64,000 bases of DNA. Source: Lentimicrobium saccharophilum (lineage in GTDB: Bacteria > Bacteroidota > Bacteroidia > Bacteroidales > Lentimicrobiaceae). The stretch covers positions 2,575,113 through 2,639,112 of the forward strand of contig NZ_DF968182.1 in NCBI RefSeq assembly GCF_001192835.1. The letters are read 5' to 3'. Of the stretch, positions 43,973 through 51,611 are shown piece after piece (the first letter of the stretch is position 1; each line of letters opens with the position of its first letter). Both the position numbers and the translations under genes were made by a program. The notes beneath the pieces were generated by a model. The model worked only from the letters and a program-made list of their open reading frames with translations, was not told where the DNA came from and searched no databases.

Positions 43973-46900
43973 TCAGAAGTCGAGGCTAAGGGATATGTAG
44001 AACACCGGTTTGTTGATAACCATATCCTCAATACCCCAGGCGTAATCTGCCCTGAGAAAATAACCGAGTAACCTTGTCCGTGCGCCGAAGCCCAACCCGC
44101 CAACCAGTGGTTCACGTTGCTCACGGATGGTAATCAGCAGGGGGCCGCGGTTGATTACCCGCGTAAACAATGCGTTTTCATCGGCATAAGGGGTGGCTCC
44201 CGTCCAGGCTGTCCCCAGATCGCCGAAGGCAATCAGCTGGAAATTGGTCAGAAAATCAGACCGCAGCGGACGGTTGGCCAGGTAACTAAAGACCGGGAAA
44301 CGGAGTTCTGAATTGATTACCGCAAAACTGTTGCCGTTCCGCACATTCTGATAGAAACCGCGCATATTCGTAGCCAGGGTCTGGTAGGCATAATTCTGGG
44401 AATAATCAATGGGTGCGTCGGTGGTAAACTTCGGTGCTAGCCAGGTGTCAACCCCACCCATATAATAAATGAGCCTGCTTTTACCAAATGAGGTACTGGT
44501 GGCAAAACGGTTAGCCCAGATGAAGTTCCGGTGAATGGGCAGATAATGGCGGATATCAAATCCCAGAACCACCATATTGGTGTTTTTGCTGTCCCCGTCG
44601 AGTTGCTGGTAATATTCTCCGAAAACCTTGTAACGCAATCCATCGAGCAGGTTCAGCCCAAGTTGCCTTGTGGCATCATAGGTCAGTTCACCCTTACCTG
44701 ACACCCAGTAACGGTTGATGTCTGGTTCCCGCAGGTTATACTGGTCGGTCGACATAAAAACAGCCCTGTCTTTGCGCATCGAGGCAGTACCTTTTACCGA
44801 AAGCAAGGGGTTCAGGGGATATTTCAGAATGTAATGAAGTTCATGAATACGGTATCTTACAATTGAGTAAAGACTGGTTTGCTCAATTGATTGGCGGTGG
44901 AAATAGATCTCCCTGTCGAGGCGATGTTTGAGGTTGGCAATGCTGACGACATATTCATTATTCACCAGGTTGAAGTCAAGCCTCACGCCTGCAACAATCC
45001 GGTAATCCTCAAGCAGATCGGACAAGCCTATCCTGAAAAAGGCATTTAACCCTGGGGTAAGAAAAATAGGGCCTCCTCCTCCTGAAAAAGGCTGATAGGA
45101 TGTGCTCAGAAAATTAAAGTCGAGCTGGCTCACCAATTCGTTGATCCGGTATTCCACATTGTAATTTCTTTGTTTGGGAATCACGAAATTATCTTTCTCA
45201 TCAACAGGAGACAGCCCGCCTTTACTGCCCGGCCGTTTCAGCTCTTCCCTGCCAAGCCGGTACTGATCAAGATCAATGAGACTGTCGGATGCTGGTAATT
45301 CCGGGTCTCCGGCATATACATTCACGAAGCGCCTGCGCCTCTCCTTAGGCTTGGCCTGGGCCGGAGCCGACTTCTCTTTCTCTTTCAGCAAGCTGATTTC
45401 CAGCATCTTTTGCTCCATGTAGCCGGTAAGCGGCGGCGTTAAGCGCTCAACTCCGCGCGCGGAAGCCTGATCGTAACTATAGATGGTCCTGAACTGGCCC
45501 GAGTGGATGATCTCAGCTATTTTTGCCGAACGTGGCGAAGATGTGTGCGACACAATATTCCGGGCGTAATTGGTAAGCCCGTAAGTGCGGGTAAAATAAC
45601 GGTAATGCGCTGCCGTATCAACATGGGTAATCACGCTGTCGAAGCCGGCGAGGTAACGGTTGTATATCCCGTTCTCATCGCCCAGGTAAGAGATATAGCC
45701 CTTTTCATATTCCACCGGCTGAATTTCATTGGAATAGGGTGTATCCGTAATACGACGAAGTACTTTGCCTTTAGCGGCGTAATCATAGAGAAAAAGATCA
45801 TGCTTATGATCAAATCCCGGTTTACTGATCTTTGGCTCTTCAGTGAGGGTATCCGAAGGCCGGTTGGAACTGAAAACTATCTGCCGGGAATTGTTGATGA
45901 ACACAGGATTAAGATCGTTATACACATCCCTGGTGATCTGCTCGGCCGCGGAAGCAGCGATATTGTAAACATAAATGTCGGTCTGCCCTTTCCTGACGGC
46001 CGACATCACAAACCTCCGCCCATCGTGCGAATAGGCCATATCCACGATTTTTTGAAAACCGTAAATAAACTGCCATGTCCGCCGCTTCGATTCAAGGTTG
46101 ATCTGGTAAAACCTGATTTCGCCCTTGCGTTCAGTGACCAGACCCAGGGTATTCCCGTTAGGGTGAAACTCTATCAGGGGATAGGAAAGGTCATTCTTCT
46201 CATCGAGCCTATGACCCTGCCGGTAGACAACTTGAGATTTACCGTTACGGGTATCATGCAACCACACTTTTACCTGTCCGTCCTGATTGCTGATCCAGGC
46301 CATATACTTTCCGTCAGAGCTTAATCGAACACGGTCATAAACTACGGCCTTTTTAACCTTCTTCTGCACCGGAGCGGTGACGGGCTTCAGACGGTTTTCG
46401 TCGCTGTTAAGGTATTGACTGCGGTATGATTCGTACCATTCTTTAACCAGATTACGAAACGAAATATTAAGGACGTAAAGAAATCCGGTCTCAACATTGC
46501 GGCTTACCCTAGCCAGATAAATGATATTCGGAATTGCTTGCTTACCATATTTGTCTGCGATGTATTTCCAGATTCCATGTCCGGCATAGATGGCATCTTC
46601 CCCTTTCAGATGATTGAATTTACGGTAGCGTCCGGAAATGATGCCTTCGCGCATATAGTTGTCAATCTCGGTATTCCAGTCTTCCGCTATGTAAGATACG
46701 AGACCGTCGATAAACCAGGCTGGCATACTCATCAGCGTGGCATTGGTAATCTGCCTGCCCACCGAGCCCCCATAAATCGATTGATCTATCAATGCCCTGG
46801 CCATTCCCGCCCTGATCTGCTTTTCAAAGTTGGCATAATTGCCATCGAAATAGATAAAGACTTTATTTTCAATGATATGCGTAATACCGCCGATATTATA

Positions 46901-47266
46901 TTGTTGTTCACTGACCAGGCCTATATTGCTCTGTTTAAGATCGGTGAGGGAGTTAAAAACGATGAATTCGATTTTATCACTCATCCGCGTTTCCAGCAAC
47001 GACTCCAGTTCCGGTAGTATCTCTTTGGCATACCGTGCAGTATAAATGGCCAGTTCCTTACCGTTCAGATAAAAATAGGTATCAAAGTCATTGAACCGGT
47101 AGTAAGTCCAAAGGAAATCCCCGTATTGGACACGGCTTTTACCGAACGGCATCTGCGAACCATTATAGAACTGGGCATGCACAGGCATCAGGGACAGCAC
47201 TCCTAAAAGGAATGTGCCCAATAATTTCAGTTTATAAATACCGTATCTGCCAGACAAATTGTTCAT
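43973..47266 (-). CDS. Outer-membrane protein with inactive gluzincin-like, TolB-like propeller and barrel domains
   Basis: The protein has 1097 residues. The signal peptide ends near VHAQ. Residues about 45-290 resemble the peptidase-MA/gluzincin fold, with FIVFNSLTDLKQSN and the downstream MPAWFIDGLVSYIAEDW. The position of the HExxH motif reads RAGMARALID (about 152-161), and the usual Glu of WFxEGL is Asp187, so zinc ligands are lost. Residues about 310-560 are a TolB/WD40-type propeller (RLSSDGKYMAWISNQDGQV, MAYSHDGRRFVMSAVRKGQ, IVFSSNRPSD). After a charged linker (KPKERRRRFVNVY) the last 400 residues form a large barrel of the surface-antigen type, ending FYISLSLDF. This predicts a surface-facing scaffold or transport protein. 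The specific role is unknown. Confidence 0.82.
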   Translation of the reverse strand: MNNLSGRYGIYKLKLLGTFLLGVLSLMPVHAQFYNGSQMPFGKSRVQYGDFLWTYYRFNDFDTYFYLNGKELAIYTARYAKEILPELESLLETRMSDKIEFIVFNSLTDLKQSNIGLVSEQQYNIGGITHIIENKVFIYFDGNYANFEKQIRAGMARALIDQSIYGGSVGRQITNATLMSMPAWFIDGLVSYIAEDWNTEIDNYMREGIISGRYRKFNHLKGEDAIYAGHGIWKYIADKYGKQAIPNIIYLARVSRNVETGFLYVLNISFRNLVKEWYESYRSQYLNSDENRLKPVTAPVQKKVKKAVVYDRVRLSSDGKYMAWISNQDGQVKVWLHDTRNGKSQVVYRQGHRLDEKNDLSYPLIEFHPNGNTLGLVTERKGEIRFYQINLESKRRTWQFIYGFQKIVDMAYSHDGRRFVMSAVRKGQTDIYVYNIAASAAEQITRDVYNDLNPVFINNSRQIVFSSNRPSDTLTEEPKISKPGFDHKHDLFLYDYAAKGKVLRRITDTPYSNEIQPVEYEKGYISYLGDENGIYNRYLAGFDSVITHVDTAAHYRYFTRTYGLTNYARNIVSHTSSPRSAKIAEIIHSGQFRTIYSYDQASARGVERLTPPLTGYMEQKMLEISLLKEKEKSAPAQAKPKERRRRFVNVYAGDPELPASDSLIDLDQYRLGREELKRPGSKGGLSPVDEKDNFVIPKQRNYNVEYRINELVSQLDFNFLSTSYQPFSGGGGPIFLTPGLNAFFRIGLSDLLEDYRIVAGVRLDFNLVNNEYVVSIANLKHRLDREIYFHRQSIEQTSLYSIVRYRIHELHYILKYPLNPLLSVKGTASMRKDRAVFMSTDQYNLREPDINRYWVSGKGELTYDATRQLGLNLLDGLRYKVFGEYYQQLDGDSKNTNMVVLGFDIRHYLPIHRNFIWANRFATSTSFGKSRLIYYMGGVDTWLAPKFTTDAPIDYSQNYAYQTLATNMRGFYQNVRNGNSFAVINSELRFPVFSYLANRPLRSDFLTNFQLIAFGDLGTAWTGATPYADENALFTRVINRGPLLITIREQREPLVGGLGFGARTRLLGYFLRADYAWGIEDMVINKPVFYISLSLDF

Positions 47267-47466
47267 CTTCGATCTGAAAACCAGGATGTAAAATTAACAC
47301 AAAAATCCCGTACTTGTTGAAGCGGGCCTGAAAACAGGTTTTTTCGCAGCAAATGTCATACCGATATACCAGACAGGCAAAGAAATTTTCATGGCCACGC
47401 ATAAAATGACACTTTCATGCAGGGCTTTGACGAACCGGAAGACAGCAAACGGATGGAATAATCAGT

Positions 47467-47474
47467 TACCTTTG
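47467..47474 (+). promoter_or_regulatory. -7 element TACCTTTG for the MBL-fold gene
   Basis: This exact TAnnTTTG match lies 25 nt before the ATG at 47500. Confidence 0.55.
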
Positions 47475-47499
47475 CTAATTCATTTGAATTACATGAATT

Positions 47500-48138
47500 A
47501 TGATAACCGTTAAAACCTTTGTATTCAATTCATTTTCAGTAAATTCATTTGTCATTTCAGATCAGGATGGCAACTGTGTAATCATTGATCCTGGCTGTGA
47601 GAATATCCCTGAACAGCAGAAACTTTCGGGCTACATTGATGAAAAGCGGCTCCGGCCCATAGCCCTGATCAACACCCATTTCCATGTTGACCATATCCTC
47701 GGAAATCATTTTGTTTGCAACAGATATGGCCTGAAACCGACCGGGCATGCGGCCAGTAAAATGTTCTGGGAAACAGCCAGGGAGTTTGGGTCCGTTTTTA
47801 ACCTGAAAGTGGAGGATATTGTTAAACCGGAGATTTTTACCGAAGACGGTGATGTGCTTAAATTCGGCGGCATCACGCTTGAGGTCCGTTACACCCCCGA
47901 GCATGCCAATGGCAGCATCTGCCTGGTGAACCACGAACAGAAATTTGTGATTGCAGGCGATGTGCTCTTCTATGGCAGTATCGGGCGGACCGACCTCCCT
48001 ACCGGCGACTTTGACATCCTGATGGAAAGCATACAGCAGAAACTTTTTACCCTACCGGATGAATATAGTGTTTATCCCGGCCACGGCCCCAAAACCAGCA
48101 TTGGCTACGAAAAAATGAGCAACCCCTTCCTCAGCTGA
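47500..48138 (+). CDS. MBL-fold metallohydrolase, glyoxalase II-like
   Basis: This 212-residue protein is a single metallo-beta-lactamase-fold domain. The metal motif is THFHVDHILGN (HxHxDH), with further ligands in HANGSICLVN, AGDVLFYGSIGRTDLPTGD and VYPGHGPKT. Proteins of this length and motif set are usually called hydroxyacylglutathione hydrolase-like, but the family also covers other thioester and ester hydrolases, and the organism may lack glutathione. No signal peptide is seen. The M20 amidohydrolase follows after 59 bp. Confidence 0.92.
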   Translation: MITVKTFVFNSFSVNSFVISDQDGNCVIIDPGCENIPEQQKLSGYIDEKRLRPIALINTHFHVDHILGNHFVCNRYGLKPTGHAASKMFWETAREFGSVFNLKVEDIVKPEIFTEDGDVLKFGGITLEVRYTPEHANGSICLVNHEQKFVIAGDVLFYGSIGRTDLPTGDFDILMESIQQKLFTLPDEYSVYPGHGPKTSIGYEKMSNPFLS

Positions 48139-48197
48139 CAACCGGCTGATGATCACAGGCACTGTATTGATTTTCGTTAACCCGAACCAAGAGACAA

Positions 48198-49385
48198 ATG
48201 GAGTTAATTACAACCATAAAGCAAAAAGCCGCTGATTTACAGGCGGAATTGCAGGACATCAGGCGCCACCTTCACATGCACCCCGAACTTTCGATGCAGG
48301 AAAAGGAAACTTCGGCATTTATTCAGGCAAAACTTTCCGGATACGGGATTCCTTTCACAACCGGAATGGCGGTACATGGCGTAGTGGGCATGATTGAAGG
48401 CAGAAATCCAGGCAAACAAGTGATTGCACTCAGGGCTGATATGGATGCCCTGCCCATAACCGAAAAAAACCAGGTTGACTACTGTTCTCAAAACCCGGGT
48501 GTGATGCACGCCTGCGGTCACGATGTGCACATGACCTGCCTGCTGGGAGCGGCCAGTATCCTGAATGATCTGAAAGATCACATTGAAGGCAGCATCAAAC
48601 TGATCTTCCAGCCCTCGGAGGAAAAATTTCCCGGAGGTGCATCCATGATGATCAAAGCCGGCGTATTGGAAAATCCCGCCCCGCAGAAGATGTTCGGACA
48701 GCATGTGCTTCCCTCGCTCGAAGCCGGAAAAGTCGGCATGAAGCCGGGCAAATACATGGCCTCCACCGATGAGATCTACCTGACCGTCAAAGGCAAAGGT
48801 GGTCATGGCGCAACCCCTGAATTGAATGTTGACCCTGTGCTGATAGCCGCTCATATCCTTGTTGCCCTGCAGCAGATTGTCAGCCGCACGGCTCCTCCCC
48901 AGCTGCCGGCAGTGCTTTCGTTCGGCCGCTTTATCGCCGAAGGGCGCACAAACATCATCCCCAATGAAGTGAAGCTTGACGGTACGCTCCGCACTTTCGA
49001 CGAAGTCTGGCGCTCAGAAGCCCATCTGAGAATTGAAAGAATGGCTACCTCCATCGCCGAAAGCATGGGTGGCTCCTGTGATGTATTTATCGACAAGGGA
49101 TATCCTTTCCTCGTCAACGACGATCAGGTCACCGAGGAAGCCCGGCATGCGGCCGTGGAATATCTTGGAGCGGAAAACGTTGCAGACCTTGACCTCAGAA
49201 TGACTGCGGAAGACTTCGCCTACTATTCACAACAGATTCCATCGTGTTTTTACCGCCTGGGAACCAGGAATGAAGAAAGGAATATTGTGCATAACCTGCA
49301 TACCGACCGTTTCGACGTGGATGAAAAAGCGCTGGAAGTTGGCGCCGGTCTTATGGCCTGGATGGCGGTGAAATCCTTGCACTGA
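48198..49385 (+). CDS. M20 family amidohydrolase
   Basis: The protein has 395 residues. The metal ligands and catalytic Glu are in VMHACGHDVHM and FQPSEEKFPGGA, with GQHVLPSLEAG and the late MTAEDFAYYSQQIPSCFYRLG. The lid (dimerisation) domain lies at about 185-295 (GKGGHGATPELNVDPVLIA, FGRFIAEGRTNIIPNEV). This matches M20D-type aminoacylases and N-acyl-amino-acid or hippurate hydrolases. It is cytoplasmic, and the exact substrate is open. Confidence 0.94.
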   Translation: MELITTIKQKAADLQAELQDIRRHLHMHPELSMQEKETSAFIQAKLSGYGIPFTTGMAVHGVVGMIEGRNPGKQVIALRADMDALPITEKNQVDYCSQNPGVMHACGHDVHMTCLLGAASILNDLKDHIEGSIKLIFQPSEEKFPGGASMMIKAGVLENPAPQKMFGQHVLPSLEAGKVGMKPGKYMASTDEIYLTVKGKGGHGATPELNVDPVLIAAHILVALQQIVSRTAPPQLPAVLSFGRFIAEGRTNIIPNEVKLDGTLRTFDEVWRSEAHLRIERMATSIAESMGGSCDVFIDKGYPFLVNDDQVTEEARHAAVEYLGAENVADLDLRMTAEDFAYYSQQIPSCFYRLGTRNEERNIVHNLHTDRFDVDEKALEVGAGLMAWMAVKSLH

Positions 49386-49428
49386 AAACAAAGGTTGAAT
49401 TCAGCTTATCAGTTTAATTTTCATGGTT

Positions 49429-49458
49429 TTTGTTTCCGTCATTTATTCATTATCTTTG
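49429..49458 (+). promoter_or_regulatory. Strong promoter for the LEA-like gene
   Basis: TTTG at 49429-49432 is followed by 18 nt and TATCTTTG at 49451-49458, close to the consensus arrangement. The ATG is at 49486. Confidence 0.65.
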
Positions 49459-49485
49459 TGAGATAAACCAATAAAAAGCAGCAAC

Positions 49486-49989
49486 ATGGGATTTATCAAC
49501 TCTTTGAAGAAACTGTTCGGTACTTCGAAAGAAGCCGCCACTGTGAAGTCAGCCGAACTTAAAGACAAGGCCGCCGATACCTTCGAATCGGTGAAGGAAT
49601 ACACCAGAGAAGTTGCCGATAAACTCGACGACAAGCTTGAAGATGTGGTTGAGGATGTGAAAGAAGCCGCTGCAGAAACCAAGGCGAAAGCAAAAGAATT
49701 TGGAACCAAAGTCAGGGACAAGGCGGAAGATGTAATTGAAAAACTGGATGACAAAGCATCTGAAGTGGTTGACAAGCTTGAAGAAAAGATACGGGCTTCC
49801 ACCGCTAAATCTGAGGAAACCACTGAAGTTGTGGCAGATAATGTGGGAGAAATTGTTGAAGACGCCACTGAAAAGGCCGGGGAAGTTGTTGAAGATGTTG
49901 CAGAATCCATTGAATCAAAAGCTGAAGATGTGGCTGATGAAATCAAGGATGTGGCAGATGACGCGACAGAAGAAATTCCTAAAGCCTGA
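49486..49989 (+). CDS. LEA-like/apolipoprotein-like amphipathic helical protein
   Basis: This 167-residue protein is almost wholly built of charged amphipathic helix with a repeating pattern of Lys/Glu/Asp and small residues: AELKDKAADTFESVKEYT, ADKLDDKLEDVVEDVKEA, RDKAEDVIEKLDDKASEV, VAESIESKAEDVADEI. An irregular 11-residue periodicity like that of LEA proteins or apolipoproteins is visible. The first ten residues (MGFINSLKKLFG) could form a membrane-binding amphipathic helix. Such proteins are linked to desiccation, membrane or protein protection; in Bacteroidota they are mostly uncharacterised. Strong promoter and terminator signals suggest high expression as a single gene. Confidence 0.85.
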   Translation: MGFINSLKKLFGTSKEAATVKSAELKDKAADTFESVKEYTREVADKLDDKLEDVVEDVKEAAAETKAKAKEFGTKVRDKAEDVIEKLDDKASEVVDKLEEKIRASTAKSEETTEVVADNVGEIVEDATEKAGEVVEDVAESIESKAEDVADEIKDVADDATEEIPKA

Positions 49990-50011
49990 ATACGTGACAT
50001 ATACCAAAAAG

Positions 50012-50040
50012 CCCTGCAGTGATTTGCAGGGTTTTTTTTA
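50012..50040 (+). terminator. Terminator of the LEA-like gene
   Basis: CCCTGCA (50012-50018) pairs with TGCAGGG (50025-50031) around a 6-nt loop and is followed by a T8 run. Confidence 0.88.
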
Positions 50041-50235
50041 TTAATCCTGTTTGGATGGATTTCGGGCATCAATCAACCCGGGGTAAAAAATTCCGGGAAA
50101 GATTGGCAGGGGCAACTGCTTACCCTGTCTGCTTGATACAGTCAGACAGTTTATTTGCAGGGAAGACAGTTTAAAAAAATAGAGTGCGCTCCAATCTGTG
50201 AGCCAATGGCTTTGCCAATAAATCCGGAAAACTTC

Positions 50236-51372
50236 CTAGGTCAGAAAGTTGTGATAATTTTCCCTGTCAATGATCTGATATGTACTTTGTGGGTAAGCAT
50301 TCCTGAAACCAGAAGGAATTTTTTGTCCCGGTCTGGACTTCCATTTGAATTCAAATGTATCGAGAATGCCTTCATGCTCTTCTATCAGGTCAATTTCCTG
50401 TTGCTGATAGGTTCGCCAGAAATACATATTGACCCTGCGATCTTTTGCCTGATTTTTTTTGATTCTTTCGATTATGCAGAAATTTTCCCAAAGTTGTCCT
50501 GTATCATTCCGGCTGGACAAGGGGGTAAAGTTTTGAAGCAGGTTGTTGCGGATGCCCAGGTCGTAGAAATAGTACTTCCGCCCTTTAGATATTTCATTGC
50601 GTAAGTTTCGGCTGAACGACGGAAGTGAGAACAGGACAAAAGACTGCTCAAGCAACAAAAGATAGCGTTGTACCGTTTCCACGGCAACTTTGAGCAGGTT
50701 ACTGAGTTCACGCATTGAAACCTCGTTGCCGGTTTGTAATGCGATGGCTTTAAGAAGGTTCACCAGAATGTCGGATCTTCTTATATTTTCAAAACGCAGA
50801 ACATCCCTGAACAGATAGTCGGAGGTTAATTCATCCAGCAGCTTCCGTTTCTGTGATTCCGGCCGGTCAATGATGTCGGGATATGATCCGAAAAGCAGAA
50901 GGTTTTCAAGCATTTCATCCTTCTGAAACCGGTTAAAGTGCGGTGAAAGTTCGATGAGCGAAACAGGGTACATAATAAACTTGACATTGCGCCCTGTAAG
51001 TGGCTCTGACAAAGCATTTGACAGGTCAAAACTGCTCGAACCGGTAGCGAGGTATTGAATTTCCGGATAAGTATCAATCAACAATTTTAGTAAACTACCT
51101 ATCTGAGGAATTTTCTGGGCTTCATCAAACACCACGATTTTTGCATCGCCAAGGTATTGCCTGATGCGATCCTGGTTCCCCGAATTCAATAGTTCCCATA
51201 CCTGCTGGCGTTCGCAATTCAAATATATGGCTCCGGATTGCCCTGATATGATCTCATTGGCAAGCGTTGTTTTGCCGACCTGCCGGGGGCCGTAAAGAAT
51301 AATTACCTTACCCTGAAACAACCATTCAGTGATCTTAGCCTGTAAAGTGCGCTGATACTTCAATTTCTTCAT
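50236..51372 (-). CDS. AAA_14/DUF4143 ATP-binding protein
   Basis: The protein has 378 residues. The AAA_14 ATPase has Walker A LYGPRQVGKTTLA (about 27-39), Walker B KIVVFDEAQKIPQ and a sensor region ATGSSSFDL. The DUF4143 part follows with ENLLLFGSYPDII, a winged-helix-like SMRELSNLLKVAVETVQRYL and the nuclease-like segment WRTYQQQEIDLIEEHEG (E-x-D...E). Proteins of this class are common in Bacteroidota, often strain-variable and solitary, and their function is unresolved; a toxin- or defence-like role has been suggested from patchy distribution, which I treat as unproven. Its promoter is embedded in a 38-bp palindrome. Confidence 0.92.
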   Translation of the reverse strand: MKKLKYQRTLQAKITEWLFQGKVIILYGPRQVGKTTLANEIISGQSGAIYLNCERQQVWELLNSGNQDRIRQYLGDAKIVVFDEAQKIPQIGSLLKLLIDTYPEIQYLATGSSSFDLSNALSEPLTGRNVKFIMYPVSLIELSPHFNRFQKDEMLENLLLFGSYPDIIDRPESQKRKLLDELTSDYLFRDVLRFENIRRSDILVNLLKAIALQTGNEVSMRELSNLLKVAVETVQRYLLLLEQSFVLFSLPSFSRNLRNEISKGRKYYFYDLGIRNNLLQNFTPLSSRNDTGQLWENFCIIERIKKNQAKDRRVNMYFWRTYQQQEIDLIEEHEGILDTFEFKWKSRPGQKIPSGFRNAYPQSTYQIIDRENYHNFLT

Positions 51373-51390
51373 AATATTGAAATATGTCGA

Positions 51391-51428
51391 TTATACCCGA
51401 CAAATTTAATAAAATTTGTCGGGTATAA
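51391..51428 (-). promoter_or_regulatory. 38-bp palindrome containing the AAA_14 promoter element
   Basis: The arms TTATACCCGACAAATTT (51391-51407) and its exact complement (51412-51428) are separated by AATA. The reverse strand contains TAAATTTG (51401-51408), an exact TAnnTTTG, so a protein bound to the palindrome would block or control transcription of the gene starting 19 bp away at 51372. Confidence 0.7.
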
Positions 51429-51561
51429 CAACAGTAACTGATAAAATCTGAATACAAGCGGCCTTTTTAAAATCTGGAGTCTTTTCCCGACAATCGGATA
51501 ATTTGATTATAAAATTAGAATCAGAATGTTCGTCGAATGCCCGACACAGTTAAAAACTGTT

Positions 51562-51569
51562 TATATTCG
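51562..51569 (+). promoter_or_regulatory. Variant -7 element TATATTCG for the FG-GAP gene
   Basis: This differs from TAnnTTTG at one base and lies 42 nt before the ATG at 51612. Confidence 0.3.
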
Positions 51570-51611
51570 TTGCCTTAATGGTATAGTAAGTCAGCATAAT
51601 TATCCTGTGAT

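Noticed and set aside
45503-46324. 273-codon plus-strand frame inside the outer-membrane giant gene
   Set aside because: It is antisense to the propeller-coding region, with no recognisable fold and no promoter or start context.
49443-50072. 209-codon Ser/Thr-rich minus-strand frame
   Set aside because: It is antisense to the LEA-like gene; the Ser-rich text is the mirror of Lys/Glu/Asp codons. The promoter and terminator fit the plus strand.
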